Assembly (NCBI RefSeq): GCF_031119335.1
Contig: NZ_JAVHXT010000001.1
Coordinates: 346,548 to 410,547, forward strand
Reading direction: 5' to 3'
Length of the DNA stretch: 64,000 bases
From: Pedobacter sp.
GTDB taxonomy: Bacteria; Bacteroidota; Bacteroidia; Sphingobacteriales; Sphingobacteriaceae
Shown here: positions 26,126 to 34,138 of the stretch, piece by piece
How positions within the stretch are numbered: position 1 is the first letter of the stretch
Layout of the letters: each line of letters begins with the position of its first letter
The notes under the pieces: generated by a model
The model's database searches: none
What the model was told of the DNA's origin: nothing
Seen by the model: the letters and a program-made list of their open reading frames with translations, nothing else
Position numbers and translations under genes: made by a program

Positions 26126-29100
26126 CTATTTTTTCTTTTCTTCGGTAGTGGCCTGTTGCTGTCCCTTGTCCAGCATTTGTTCTATCTTTTCCAATCGGGC
26201 CGAGAATTCGCTTTCCTTCTGTTGCATGGCCAGTAACTGTTGTTTCAGTTGTTGGTTCTCCTGGTCCAGCTGCATGTTCTTTTGTGCCAGTTCTTGCATG
26301 GCCTTTACCATCGGGGAAATGAAATCGGTGTAGCGCAGGCCAAGGCTGCGCTCAGCATCGTTGCCGATGGTCAGCACCGCATTTTCGGTGCCTACAAGTG
26401 CCTCGATGTCCTGGGCAATGAAGCCCCAGTTGATTCGCTTGTCGCTGCTGTTCTTCATCTGGTAGCTGACAGGTTTTAGGCGTTGGATAAAATCCAGACC
26501 CTTGTCCATTGGCGTGATGGCCGTTTTGAAGCGTTGGTCCGAGGCGTTGGTAAAGGCCACTTGGCCCTGGATAATGGTAACGTTGCCATTTCCGATACGG
26601 ACTTTGTTACTGGCATCCACCTTGGCATTGTAGCCGATAGCGGTGGCATTGGTTAAGTTGCTTTCAGCTACATCGGCATTGAAACCAATAGCTGTATTGT
26701 AATAGCCACTGACATTTGCGGATAGGGAGCCACTGCCGATTGAAGTGTTATAGATTCCACCATTATTCAACAGCATCGCCTCCGAGCCTATAGCGGTGTT
26801 GCCGGTACCGGTACTGAAGGCAAGTGCATTGTATCCCGTTGCGGTGTTATGTACGCCACCGGTATTTGCAGCTAGGGCCTTGTATCCGTTTGCGGTATTG
26901 TATTTCCCTACGGTAGTGGCATTTCCCGACTGGTAGCCCCAGAAGGTATTGGCCAGGGCATCGGTAATATCAATCTTACCTGCTTTCTGGTTGTTGGCCT
27001 TTATAATTAGCGGCTGGTTATTGGTGGTGCCGATGAATGCGGAACCATCTGTAGCGATACTGTTTCCGGTAAGTCCCCAGCCACTAGCCTGTGGTGTAGC
27101 CCAAGTGGCCAGACCATTGACGTCAGAGGTAAGTACCTTGTTAGCTCCTGGCGAGCCGCCTGTAAGCTTGATCTGTGCGGTTTCCAGTACGACAGCAGTG
27201 CCGCCAAGTTTGACACTGGTCACGAAGGTGTCGCCAATCTGTACTTTATTGCTGGCATCTACAAGGGCATTATGGCCTATCGCGGTTGCATTGGAAAGGT
27301 CATTGCTGGTGACATCAGCCAGCGTTCCGATGCCCGTATTGTTGGAACCAGTCTGGTTTTTGGATAATGCCAGGTGGCCAATGGCTGTATTGTAATTTCC
27401 AGTACTATTTAATAGAAGTGCATATGAGCCGTTGGCGGTATTGGATCCTCCTGAAACGTTCATGTTTAGCGCATAATTGCCCGTAGCACTGTTGCCCCAT
27501 CCCTCGGTGTTGTTCTGTAAGGTGCTATTTCCGTTTGCGGTATTGCCATCTCCAGATGTGTTCGATGACAAAGAATATGTGCCTGTAGCGGTATTGAAAA
27601 TGCCAGCCGTGTTTTTAAAGAGTGACCCATAGCCAATTCCAGTGTTGTTTCTTGCATAATTAGCCTCGCCTGCCATATAGCCCCAAAAGGTACTGGCGTT
27701 TGAGGAACTCACCTCAATCTTGCCGGCATTTCTGTTGTTTGCCTTAAAGAGCAATGGCCGGTTATCGGTCGTGCCGATAAAATCTGCATTGGTGGTACCG
27801 GCATTGCCCTGCTTTGACCAAACGGTAGCTGTGGCAGTTGTGATAGCGTCTGCCAAAGCTGTAGGGGTAACTGTTGGTGTGGTCCAGCTTGCCAAACCAT
27901 TGGCATCAGAGGTAAGCACTTTGTTAGCTCCTGGCGAACCGCCTGTTAGTTTAATGTGTGCTGTTTCCAATACCGCATTTGTGCCGCCAAATTTTACAGC
28001 AGTAACATCGCTGTTGCCTATCTGTACCTTGTTGCTGGCATTTACCATTGCACCATAGCCAATGGCGGTGGCGTTCTCTGTAGCACCATAAGAAACGTTT
28101 GCAGAACCACCTAAAGCAGTGTTTTTGCTCCCAATAGTATTATTAGAAAGTGCGTCATTTCCTAAAGCTGTATTATTGGAACCGGTTGTATTGGTAAGCA
28201 GTGTGGAAGCCCCAATGGCATTGTTTTGGGTACCAGTAGTATTGCTGGCAAGTGCTGCATATCCAACCGCAGTGTTGATACTGCCTGAAATGTTTGATGA
28301 AAGTGCCGAATATCCATTTGCGGTGTTCCAGGCTCCATTAATATTAGACAATAAAGCTTGATAACCGGATGCTGTATTTCGGACACTTGTAGTCGAATTG
28401 CCAGCCATGTATCCCCAGAAAGTGTTTCCCGAAGTGGATTGTTCTATTTTGCCGGCTTTTTCATTATTTACCTTGATGAGCAATGGGCGGTTATCAGTAG
28501 TACCTATGAAATCTGCATTGGTGGTGCCGGCATTGCCCTGCTTTGACCAAGAACTGGCCGTGGCAGTTATGATGGCATCTGCTACCGCTTTGGTCGTAGG
28601 GAACTTGGTATCATCGGCATTGGTGAGGTCAGTTACTTTATTGGCCGTGTTTTCCTTATTTCCCAAATCGGTACTGGTAACTGTTGGTGTGGTCCAGCTG
28701 GCAAGTCCAGCTGCATCTGAAGTAAGTACCTTGTTTGGTCCAGGCGAACCACCAGTCAGCTTGATCTGCGCAGTTTCGAGTACGGCCGAACTGCCACCTA
28801 GCTTTACAGCGGTGATGTCTTCGTTACCAATCTGTACTTTATTGCTGGCATTTACAATGGCAGTGTAGCCAATAGCGGTAGCGTTGCTAAGATTTCCGAA
28901 AGCGACATTGGCCATCATACCCACTGCGGTATTGCCATTGCCGGAAGTGTTACTGGAAAGTGCGCCTGGCCCAATACCGGTATTTTCGTTACCAGTTGTA
29001 TTGGAGGAAAGTGAGGCCGTCCCGATCCCGGTATTGTAATGTCCGGAAGTGTTGGCACTCAGCGCATCGCGGCCATTTGCGGTATTATTGTGTCCGGTCA

Positions 29101-31537
29101 GGTTTGATCCAAGTGAACGGGTTCCCAGAGCGGTATTCCAGCTACCGGCAGTATTAGCAGCCAATGCGTCGGCTCCATGTGCGGCATTTTCTTCTCCGCT
29201 GGCATTTTTGCCAAGTGCGAGGTAGCCGAAACCAGTATTTTTGCCACTATTGGTATCCTTTCCTGCGTGGTAGCCCAAGAAAGTGTTTCGGGAGGTATTT
29301 GTGATCTGACCCGCCTTTTCGTTATCGATTTTAAAAAGTAACGGTTTGTTATCGGTGGTGCCGATAAAGTCGGTATCAGTGGTACCTGCGTTCCCTTGCT
29401 TCGACCAAACATTTGCTGCAGCACTGGCCAGTGCATCGGATACAGCTTTGGTCGTTGGGAATTTGGTATTGTCGGCATCTGTCAGGTCCGTCGCTTTGTT
29501 GGCAGTATTTTCCTTGTTCCCCAAATCGGCGATAGTAACTGCTGGAGCACTCCAAGAAGCCAGTCCATTGGCATCCGAGGTTAAAACTTTGCCTGCACCA
29601 GGAGAACCACTTGTAAGTTTGATCTGTGCAGTTTCCAGCACGGCGGCAGTACCGCCCAATTTTACGGCTGTAACATCGTTATTGCCGATTTGTACCTTGT
29701 TGCTGGCATCTACTGTAGCGAGGTGGCCAATAACCGTGGCATTGGAAAGCCCCCCGGAAGTTACATTTGCGCCACCACCTATTCCTATATTACCCTTACC
29801 ACTGGTATTGTTTGAAAGTGCCCCGCCCCCAACAGCTGTGTTGTCTACCCCGTTCGTGTTTGAACGAAGAGCGCCCATGCCGAAAGCCGAGTTGTAGGCG
29901 CCAGAATCGTTCATGCGCATTGCATCGTTTCCATAAGCATTATTTCCTTTTCCACTTGAATTTGATAATAGGGCACCGGCGCCCATGGCTGTGTTTAAAA
30001 CTCCATTGGTATTCGAAGCTAGTGCACTTTCACCTACGGCGGTGTTGTATTCTCCTGTAGTGTTTTGGCTAAGTACACTGTAGCCAAAGCCAGTATTTCT
30101 GTTCGAATTGTAATCTTTTCCAGCAAGGTAGCCTAAGAAAATGCTTCGGCTGATATTGCTTATATGTCCGGCGTTCTGGTTGTTCACTTTAATGGATAGT
30201 GGTCGGTTATCGGTAGTGCCAATAAAGTCGGCATTGGTAGTGCCCGCATTACCTTGTTTCGACCAAAGGTTTCCGGATGTACTGCTTATCGCATCAGCTA
30301 CGGTTTTGGTGGTAGGGAATTTTATATCATCCGCATCGGTGAGGTTGGTTGCCTTGTTAGCAGTGTTCTCCTTTTGTGCCATAGCGCTTGCACTGGTGGT
30401 AGCGGCACTCGTAATGGCATCAGCTACGGCTTTGGTGGTGGGGAACTTGGTGTCATCGGCATCGGTGAGGTTGGTTGCTTTGTTAGCGGTGTTCTCCTTT
30501 TGTGCCATAGCGCTTGCACTGGTGGTGGCGGCACTGGTTATCGCATCAGCTACGGCTTTGGTGGTAGGATATTTGGTATCATCTGCATTTGCCAGGTTGG
30601 TAGCCTTATTGGCCATGTTTTCCTTTACGTCCAATGCATCGGCTACCGCCTTGGTGGTCGGGAACTTGGTATGGTCCGGCTCATTCAGGTCGGTGACCTT
30701 ATTCTCTGAAGTTTCCTTCATGATCAGGCCTCCATTATAGACCGAATAAGCAACCATGAGTGCATCTACTACCGTTTTGGTGGTTGGGTATTTGGTGTGG
30801 TCTGGGTCGGTCAGGTCTATTGCTTTGTTTGCCGTATTCTCTTTCTGGGCAAGGGCGTTGGTTGTTGCTGTTGAAAGAGGCTTGTCGGCATCGCTGGTGT
30901 TGTTGACATTGCCCAGGCCAACTTTGGAGGCATGGATGCCTGTGGCGATCTTGTCGTTGGTCACGGCGCCATCCCTGATCTTTTGTGTAGCTACGGCATC
31001 GTTGGCAATCTTGGTATCGCTGGCCGTTCCGGTAATGTCGCCGCTAAGCGTACCGCTGAAGGTTCCCGTGGGGCCTGTTTCGCCCTGTGGTCCGGTCAGG
31101 TTGATGCCGGTTGAAGGCCAGACATTGTTTGCCTTTGGTCCGTAAAGGGTAGCGGTGGCCGTATGGAGATAGAAATCTCCATTGTTGCCGGTGGCGTTTT
31201 GGGGCATAGCGTTCCCGCTCAAGATGGTATTGCCATTGCTGCCGGGGGTTCCTGCCTGTACTTCGCTGCTGCCGGCCAATTTCTTCCATTGGTGCTGGTC
31301 ATAGAAATAGAAACCAGCGCTCTGGTCAGTCTGGTAGACCAGTAGTCCGTTGGCAGGCGTGGTGATGGCATTGCGCTGCTGTTGGGTCAATCTTGGGATC
31401 AATAACCCTTTGGAGGTGGAGATGATTTCCAGTTGTGCACTGGCATCTGGTGTGGCCGTGCCAATACCTACCTGGGCCTTGAGCTCCAATTGAGCAACTA
31501 GTCCGGCTAATAACAAGAGGGCGTAACATTTCTTCAT
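26126..31537 (-). CDS. Giant modular fibre-like surface protein with C-terminal S74 chaperone domain
   Basis: 1803 residues from the ATG at 31537, which gives a clean signal peptide (MKKCYALLLLAGLVAQLELKA); an upstream in-frame start is rejected. Order: a small N-terminal domain (VGIGTATPDASAQLEIIS), a collagen-like GPQGETGPTG patch, several copies of a tail-fibre repeat (DLTDADDTKFPTTKAVADA), then five long modules. Each module opens with WSKQGNAGTTNADFIGTTDN or a variant and continues with YadA-head-like NTAxGxxAL repeats. The end is a Peptidase_S74 intramolecular chaperone (SDQRFKTAITPMDKGLDFIQ) and a coiled coil (QLDQENQQLKQQLLAMQQKE). S74 domains trimerise fibres and then cleave themselves off. 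A surface adhesin or fibre is inferred. Confidence 0.87.
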   Translation of the reverse strand: MKKCYALLLLAGLVAQLELKAQVGIGTATPDASAQLEIISTSKGLLIPRLTQQQRNAITTPANGLLVYQTDQSAGFYFYDQHQWKKLAGSSEVQAGTPGSNGNTILSGNAMPQNATGNNGDFYLHTATATLYGPKANNVWPSTGINLTGPQGETGPTGTFSGTLSGDITGTASDTKIANDAVATQKIRDGAVTNDKIATGIHASKVGLGNVNNTSDADKPLSTATTNALAQKENTANKAIDLTDPDHTKYPTTKTVVDALMVAYSVYNGGLIMKETSENKVTDLNEPDHTKFPTTKAVADALDVKENMANKATNLANADDTKYPTTKAVADAITSAATTSASAMAQKENTANKATNLTDADDTKFPTTKAVADAITSAATTSASAMAQKENTANKATNLTDADDIKFPTTKTVADAISSTSGNLWSKQGNAGTTNADFIGTTDNRPLSIKVNNQNAGHISNISRSIFLGYLAGKDYNSNRNTGFGYSVLSQNTTGEYNTAVGESALASNTNGVLNTAMGAGALLSNSSGKGNNAYGNDAMRMNDSGAYNSAFGMGALRSNTNGVDNTAVGGGALSNNTSGKGNIGIGGGANVTSGGLSNATVIGHLATVDASNKVQIGNNDVTAVKLGGTAAVLETAQIKLTSGSPGAGKVLTSDANGLASWSAPAVTIADLGNKENTANKATDLTDADNTKFPTTKAVSDALASAAANVWSKQGNAGTTDTDFIGTTDNKPLLFKIDNEKAGQITNTSRNTFLGYHAGKDTNSGKNTGFGYLALGKNASGEENAAHGADALAANTAGSWNTALGTRSLGSNLTGHNNTANGRDALSANTSGHYNTGIGTASLSSNTTGNENTGIGPGALSSNTSGNGNTAVGMMANVAFGNLSNATAIGYTAIVNASNKVQIGNEDITAVKLGGSSAVLETAQIKLTGGSPGPNKVLTSDAAGLASWTTPTVTSTDLGNKENTANKVTDLTNADDTKFPTTKAVADAIITATASSWSKQGNAGTTNADFIGTTDNRPLLIKVNNEKAGKIEQSTSGNTFWGYMAGNSTTSVRNTASGYQALLSNINGAWNTANGYSALSSNISGSINTAVGYAALASNTTGTQNNAIGASTLLTNTTGSNNTALGNDALSNNTIGSKNTALGGSANVSYGATENATAIGYGAMVNASNKVQIGNSDVTAVKFGGTNAVLETAHIKLTGGSPGANKVLTSDANGLASWTTPTVTPTALADAITTATATVWSKQGNAGTTNADFIGTTDNRPLLFKANNRNAGKIEVSSSNASTFWGYMAGEANYARNNTGIGYGSLFKNTAGIFNTATGTYSLSSNTSGDGNTANGNSTLQNNTEGWGNSATGNYALNMNVSGGSNTANGSYALLLNSTGNYNTAIGHLALSKNQTGSNNTGIGTLADVTSNDLSNATAIGHNALVDASNKVQIGDTFVTSVKLGGTAVVLETAQIKLTGGSPGANKVLTSDVNGLATWATPQASGWGLTGNSIATDGSAFIGTTNNQPLIIKANNQKAGKIDITDALANTFWGYQSGNATTVGKYNTANGYKALAANTGGVHNTATGYNALAFSTGTGNTAIGSEAMLLNNGGIYNTSIGSGSLSANVSGYYNTAIGFNADVAESNLTNATAIGYNAKVDASNKVRIGNGNVTIIQGQVAFTNASDQRFKTAITPMDKGLDFIQRLKPVSYQMKNSSDKRINWGFIAQDIEALVGTENAVLTIGNDAERSLGLRYTDFISPMVKAMQELAQKNMQLDQENQQLKQQLLAMQQKESEFSARLEKIEQMLDKGQQQATTEEKKK
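26500..30290 (-). repeat. Five tandem DNA modules of about 0.7-0.85 kb inside the fibre gene
   Basis: The module-opening sequence (coding for GNAGTTNADFIGTTDN or a variant) recurs near 30240, 29380, 28530, 27800 and, diverged, 27040. Between openings the reading frame repeats the same order of NTAxGxxAL units, a junction with NASNKVQIGN and a segment with LETAQIKLTGGSPG. The DNA of modules 1-4 is close enough to allow recombination. Confidence 0.8.
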
Positions 31538-31584
31538 AACAATTGTCTGTGGGTTAAAATGGAAATTGGTTTGATTTCTGGTGG

Positions 31585-31592
31585 CAAAACTA
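31585..31592 (-). promoter_or_regulatory. -7 promoter box of the fibre operon
   Basis: TAGTTTTG on the minus strand matches TAnnTTTG exactly; the leader to the ATG at 31537 would be about 42 nt. In place of a TTTG -33 box, a conserved 22-bp box begins 21 nt upstream. Confidence 0.55.
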
Positions 31593-31612
31593 GTCGGGAG
31601 CGACCTGGAAAA

Positions 31613-31634
31613 GCCTATACTTTTGGATAGTTTT
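31613..31634 (+). promoter_or_regulatory. Shared 22-bp box, copy 1 (fibre operon side)
   Basis: Reads GCCTATACTTT, T, GG, A, TAGTTTT. It is identical at 20 of 22 positions to the box at 31929-31950. It is centred about 44 bp upstream of the predicted start of the fibre transcript, a typical activator position. Confidence 0.6.
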
Positions 31635-31928
31635 TGAGTGTTTGGTGTTTTTTTGATGTAAAATGAGAGGTAATGGAATGGAGGCATATGGCCGTTGGTT
31701 TTGGCTCATGGAAAGGTAGTTGCCGTTGAGCCCCTGGTCATAGTGGCTTGCCTTCCGGGTACAGCGGGAAATGGCTGATACGGTCAATAGCGTTAAGATC
31801 AAGCAAAGGATGATAGGTCTGAAAGGAAAGAGAGGCTTTGGCGTAGGACTCATGGTAAGGGCTGTTTAAAAAGGGATGATGGACGCAGTGGTATCGTGGC
31901 CAAAACTAACAGGGTTTGTTTAAAATTT

Positions 31929-31950
31929 GCCTATACTTTCGGGTAGTTTT
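31929..31950 (+). promoter_or_regulatory. Shared 22-bp box, copy 2 (7TM-LuxR side)
   Basis: Reads GCCTATACTTT, C, GG, G, TAGTTTT, differing from copy 1 only at the two single-base positions. It overlaps the first of two possible -7 boxes of the regulator gene. Confidence 0.6.
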
Positions 31951-31959
31951 GTAGATTTG
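31944..31959 (+). promoter_or_regulatory. Two adjacent -7 boxes of the 7TM-LuxR gene
   Basis: TAGTTTTG (31944-31951) and TAGATTTG (31952-31959) both match TAnnTTTG exactly and abut each other. The ATG is at 31972. Binding at the overlapping 22-bp box could choose between them. Confidence 0.55.
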
Positions 31960-31971
31960 TGACAGTAGAAA

Positions 31972-33378
31972 ATGAAAAATATATTCACTTATATGGTCTG
32001 GTCGCTGTTGCTGCTCTGTGGCAGTGGTACTTTGGCCATGGCCGGGCAGTTGCCCTATCGGGTGTCCTTTTACCATAGTCCGGGGCCGCTGGACCTGCGG
32101 GATATCGGGGGGCTTAGCTTCCGGCCATTGGAGAAGGCCAGTGACCTTCCGGTAATGGACAACAGGGGGACTTATCTGTTCCGTATCGATTTTGATAAAG
32201 TGCTGGAGCAGGGGGGACTGGTGATGTTCATCGAGAACGAGCACCTGGATACGGTTTCCCTCTATAGGCTGCAGGGCGGTTCACTGCTGCTGGTCGAGCG
32301 CAGGGGAAACGATTTTCCGCAGTTGCGCAACCGTTTCGGGGCACCAGATTTCAGCCTGCCGGCGGGGGAACGTACGTTTTATGTGCAGGCCCATTTTGGC
32401 AAGGATGTATCCTTTAGGACGATGGTCCGTACGCCCGAGGACATGAACCGATGGAGCACGGGGATCTTCTTCCAATTGGGACTTTATTATGGCACCTGTA
32501 TGATGTTCCTGATGCTGAACCTGTTCCTTTATTTCTACCTGAAGGACCGGCTGTTTTTGTACTATGGGATCTTCTTTGTCTTTATTTCCCTTTCCATTGC
32601 CTATGCAGATGGACTGTTCAGCTTTCTGACCAGCAGCAGCTGGCTGTTGAACCATGCCGATGTACCGCTGCACCTGGGCATGGGCATCTCCTGCACGCTG
32701 TTTGCGCACCGTTTTTTGGGACTGGGCCGTTCTGGGCTGTGTCGGTCGTGCTTTGGGATATTGGGACTGGGGGGATTGGCCTATCTGTTGAGCCTGGTCT
32801 ATGATAGTTACCGGTTGTTCCTATTGGGAGAGCTATTGGTGCTGGGGCTTTTGTGTTTTTTCTGGATACTGGCGCTCAAACAGTTCAGGGGTGCGGTACA
32901 TGCCCGTTTCTTTGTGTTTGGCTATGGCCTGTTCCTGTTCTGTGCGATCGATTATTTCCTGTTGCGCAAGGTGGGCATCTTTACCTTTGATTTGTATTAT
33001 GGGCAGCTGAAGATGGGCAGTGTGATCGAGCTGGTGGTCATTACTTTGGCGATCATGTACCGTATCCGTGCCCTGGACAGGCAGAACCAGCATTACCGTG
33101 GGGAGATCGAGGACTATATGCGCAGGGAAATGGAAAGGGAGCGCATCGCCCTTGGGCAGCAGGCTTCTTTCTTTGGGGAGGTGCAGCGGCGCTATGGGCT
33201 CAGCGACCGTGAGGTGGAGGTGCTGCAGGCCATTACCGAGGGACTGAGCAATGTCCAGATTGCCGACCGCATCTTCCTGTCGGTCAATACCATCAAGTTC
33301 CATACCAGGAACATCTTCGATAAGCTGGAGATCACCAGCCGCACGCAGGCGATCGGCAAGGTCTATGGCAAGTCCTAA
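31972..33378 (+). CDS. Membrane-bound transcription regulator: 7TM-DISM receptor fused to a LuxR DNA-binding domain
   Basis: 468 residues. A signal peptide (about 1-25) is followed by an extracytoplasmic 7TMR-DISM sensing domain (about 26-165; DLRDIGGLSFRPLEKASD). About seven membrane helices (about 168-375) follow, then a coiled coil (ALDRQNQHYRGEIEDYMRRE) and a LuxR helix-turn-helix (LSDREVEVLQAITEGLSNVQ, SVNTIKFHTRNIFDKLE). DISM receptors normally carry kinases or cyclases; here the output is DNA-binding directly from the membrane. The gene is strikingly G+C-rich (40 of 60 bases G or C at 32041-32100) and rich in CTG and GGC codons compared with its neighbours. It is divergent from the fibre operon and shares a 22-bp box with it. 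Confidence 0.85.
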   Translation: MKNIFTYMVWSLLLLCGSGTLAMAGQLPYRVSFYHSPGPLDLRDIGGLSFRPLEKASDLPVMDNRGTYLFRIDFDKVLEQGGLVMFIENEHLDTVSLYRLQGGSLLLVERRGNDFPQLRNRFGAPDFSLPAGERTFYVQAHFGKDVSFRTMVRTPEDMNRWSTGIFFQLGLYYGTCMMFLMLNLFLYFYLKDRLFLYYGIFFVFISLSIAYADGLFSFLTSSSWLLNHADVPLHLGMGISCTLFAHRFLGLGRSGLCRSCFGILGLGGLAYLLSLVYDSYRLFLLGELLVLGLLCFFWILALKQFRGAVHARFFVFGYGLFLFCAIDYFLLRKVGIFTFDLYYGQLKMGSVIELVVITLAIMYRIRALDRQNQHYRGEIEDYMRREMERERIALGQQASFFGEVQRRYGLSDREVEVLQAITEGLSNVQIADRIFLSVNTIKFHTRNIFDKLEITSRTQAIGKVYGKS

Positions 33379-33501
33379 TTCATAGGGGTTTATACGCCTT
33401 TTCAACGGTGGCTCGTTCTTTAAATGCGCAACAAATGTAAATTGCGGTAATGTATCGTCGCGCTCGCAAATTCCTCCCATTCCCATTTGTAATTTGTTTG
33501 C

Positions 33502-33565
33502 TGGCCGGTCCCTCCCTCGGCCAGGTGAGGCTGACCGATAGTGCCCGATGGGAAAGCTGTCGGGC
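33502..33565. repeat. Two G+C-rich hairpins at the edge of the G+C-rich block
   Basis: TGGCCG (33502-33507) pairs with CGGCCA (33518-33523), and GCCCGA (33543-33548) pairs with TCGGGC (33560-33565). Neither is followed by a T-run, so they are not standard terminators. Confidence 0.5.
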
Positions 33566-33911
33566 GCCAGGGAAAATCATATATGATCGGTTTGATTGTC
33601 CACTGAAATAACTTTGAATACATCAGAGGAACGGAATAACATAGCGGAAAGGTTTATTTATCCGCAAAATCAGAACGGTTGAAAAACTAAGTGACCACCA
33701 AAAGTGGGGAAGAACCACGTTTACCGAAATACACTCGCTGCCGAAAGAGTATCCAAGCTATTTTGATAGTATGTTCTGCAGCTCCAGTACCAGAGTAAGG
33801 TAGGTACAGACTAACGGCGTTTTAGAGCTCAACCTGAAGATCAGTTTTTTTAGTAAATAAAATTTGTTCTATAATATCTTTTGATGAGTACGAAAGCATT
33901 GAAAAAAATAG

Positions 33912-33952
33912 TCTACTAATTTGGTAGATTAAATTATTAATCTCTATATTAG
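33912..33952 (+). promoter_or_regulatory. Promoter of the SusCD-amidohydrolase operon with an embedded palindrome
   Basis: TTTG at 33920-33923, a 21-nt spacer and TATATTAG at 33945-33952 fit the Bacteroidetes promoter, the -7 box at 6 of 8 bases. The -33 TTTG lies inside the palindrome TCTAC-TAATTTG-GTAGA (33912-33928), a likely operator. Confidence 0.6.
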
Positions 33953-33957
33953 CTGCC

Positions 33958-34138
33958 GAAATTTCAATAAGGCAAGCGAATTATTATCTTTTTAAATCCC
34001 GGAGGTACCCATGTGTTAACTATACTTTAAATAAAAAAGGGAAATCCTAAGACTTCCCTTTGGTGATAACTACTGAAACAGGTGTTCAATTGGCGTTGCA
34101 ACCTGCTTCATTTCTCTAATTAAAACCATTGTAAAATT
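33958..34138 (+). promoter_or_regulatory. Structured 5' leader of the SusCD-amidohydrolase operon
   Basis: The predicted leader is about 180 nt. It holds an 8-bp perfect hairpin (AAAGGGAA 34036-34043 with TTCCCTTT 34054-34061). A second stem pairs GAAACAGGT (34075-34083) with ACCTGCTTC (34101-34109), one mismatch, around a loop containing TTGGCGTTGCA. It also holds a three-codon frame, ATG TGT TAA at 34011-34019, preceded by GGAGG. I cannot match it to a known riboswitch class. Confidence 0.4.

Larger units (their letters stand above)
31538..31971. other. Divergent control region between the fibre gene and the 7TM-LuxR gene
   Basis: 434 nt holding two copies of a 22-bp box and promoter boxes for both directions. 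An 87-codon minus frame at 31590-31853 has a hydrophobic start but an implausible tail and overlaps the promoter, so it is not called. Confidence 0.6.
33379..34138. other. Long intergenic region between the G+C-rich block and the SusCD operon
   Basis: 760 nt. The first 190 nt is G+C-rich and holds two strong hairpins (33502-33523 and 33543-33565); the remainder is AT-rich and contains the operon promoter at 33912-33952 and its leader. Open frames on the minus strand at 33380-33623 look like non-coding shadows. Confidence 0.55.

Noticed and set aside
26500..30700. Regular repeats suggesting a CRISPR array
   Set aside because: The repeats are in frame inside one coding sequence, vary in length and lack constant-length unique spacers.
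26148..31345. Many long open frames on the plus strand opposite the fibre gene
   Set aside because: They repeat with the same period as the fibre modules, have no start context and simply mirror the repetitive coding strand.
31590..31853. 87-codon minus-strand frame with a hydrophobic start
   Set aside because: It covers the fibre promoter and 22-bp box, and its C-terminal half is an unlikely polar sequence; no promoter box precedes it.
33380..33623. Two minus-strand frames after the 7TM-LuxR gene
   Set aside because: They overlap one another and span G+C-rich hairpins; no family resemblance.
34036..34138. SAM riboswitch ahead of the SusCD operon
   Set aside because: A GCAACCTG-like stretch and a GAAAC are present, but the kink-turn region, the pairing 5' CTTATC/GATAAG helix and the rest of the consensus are missing.
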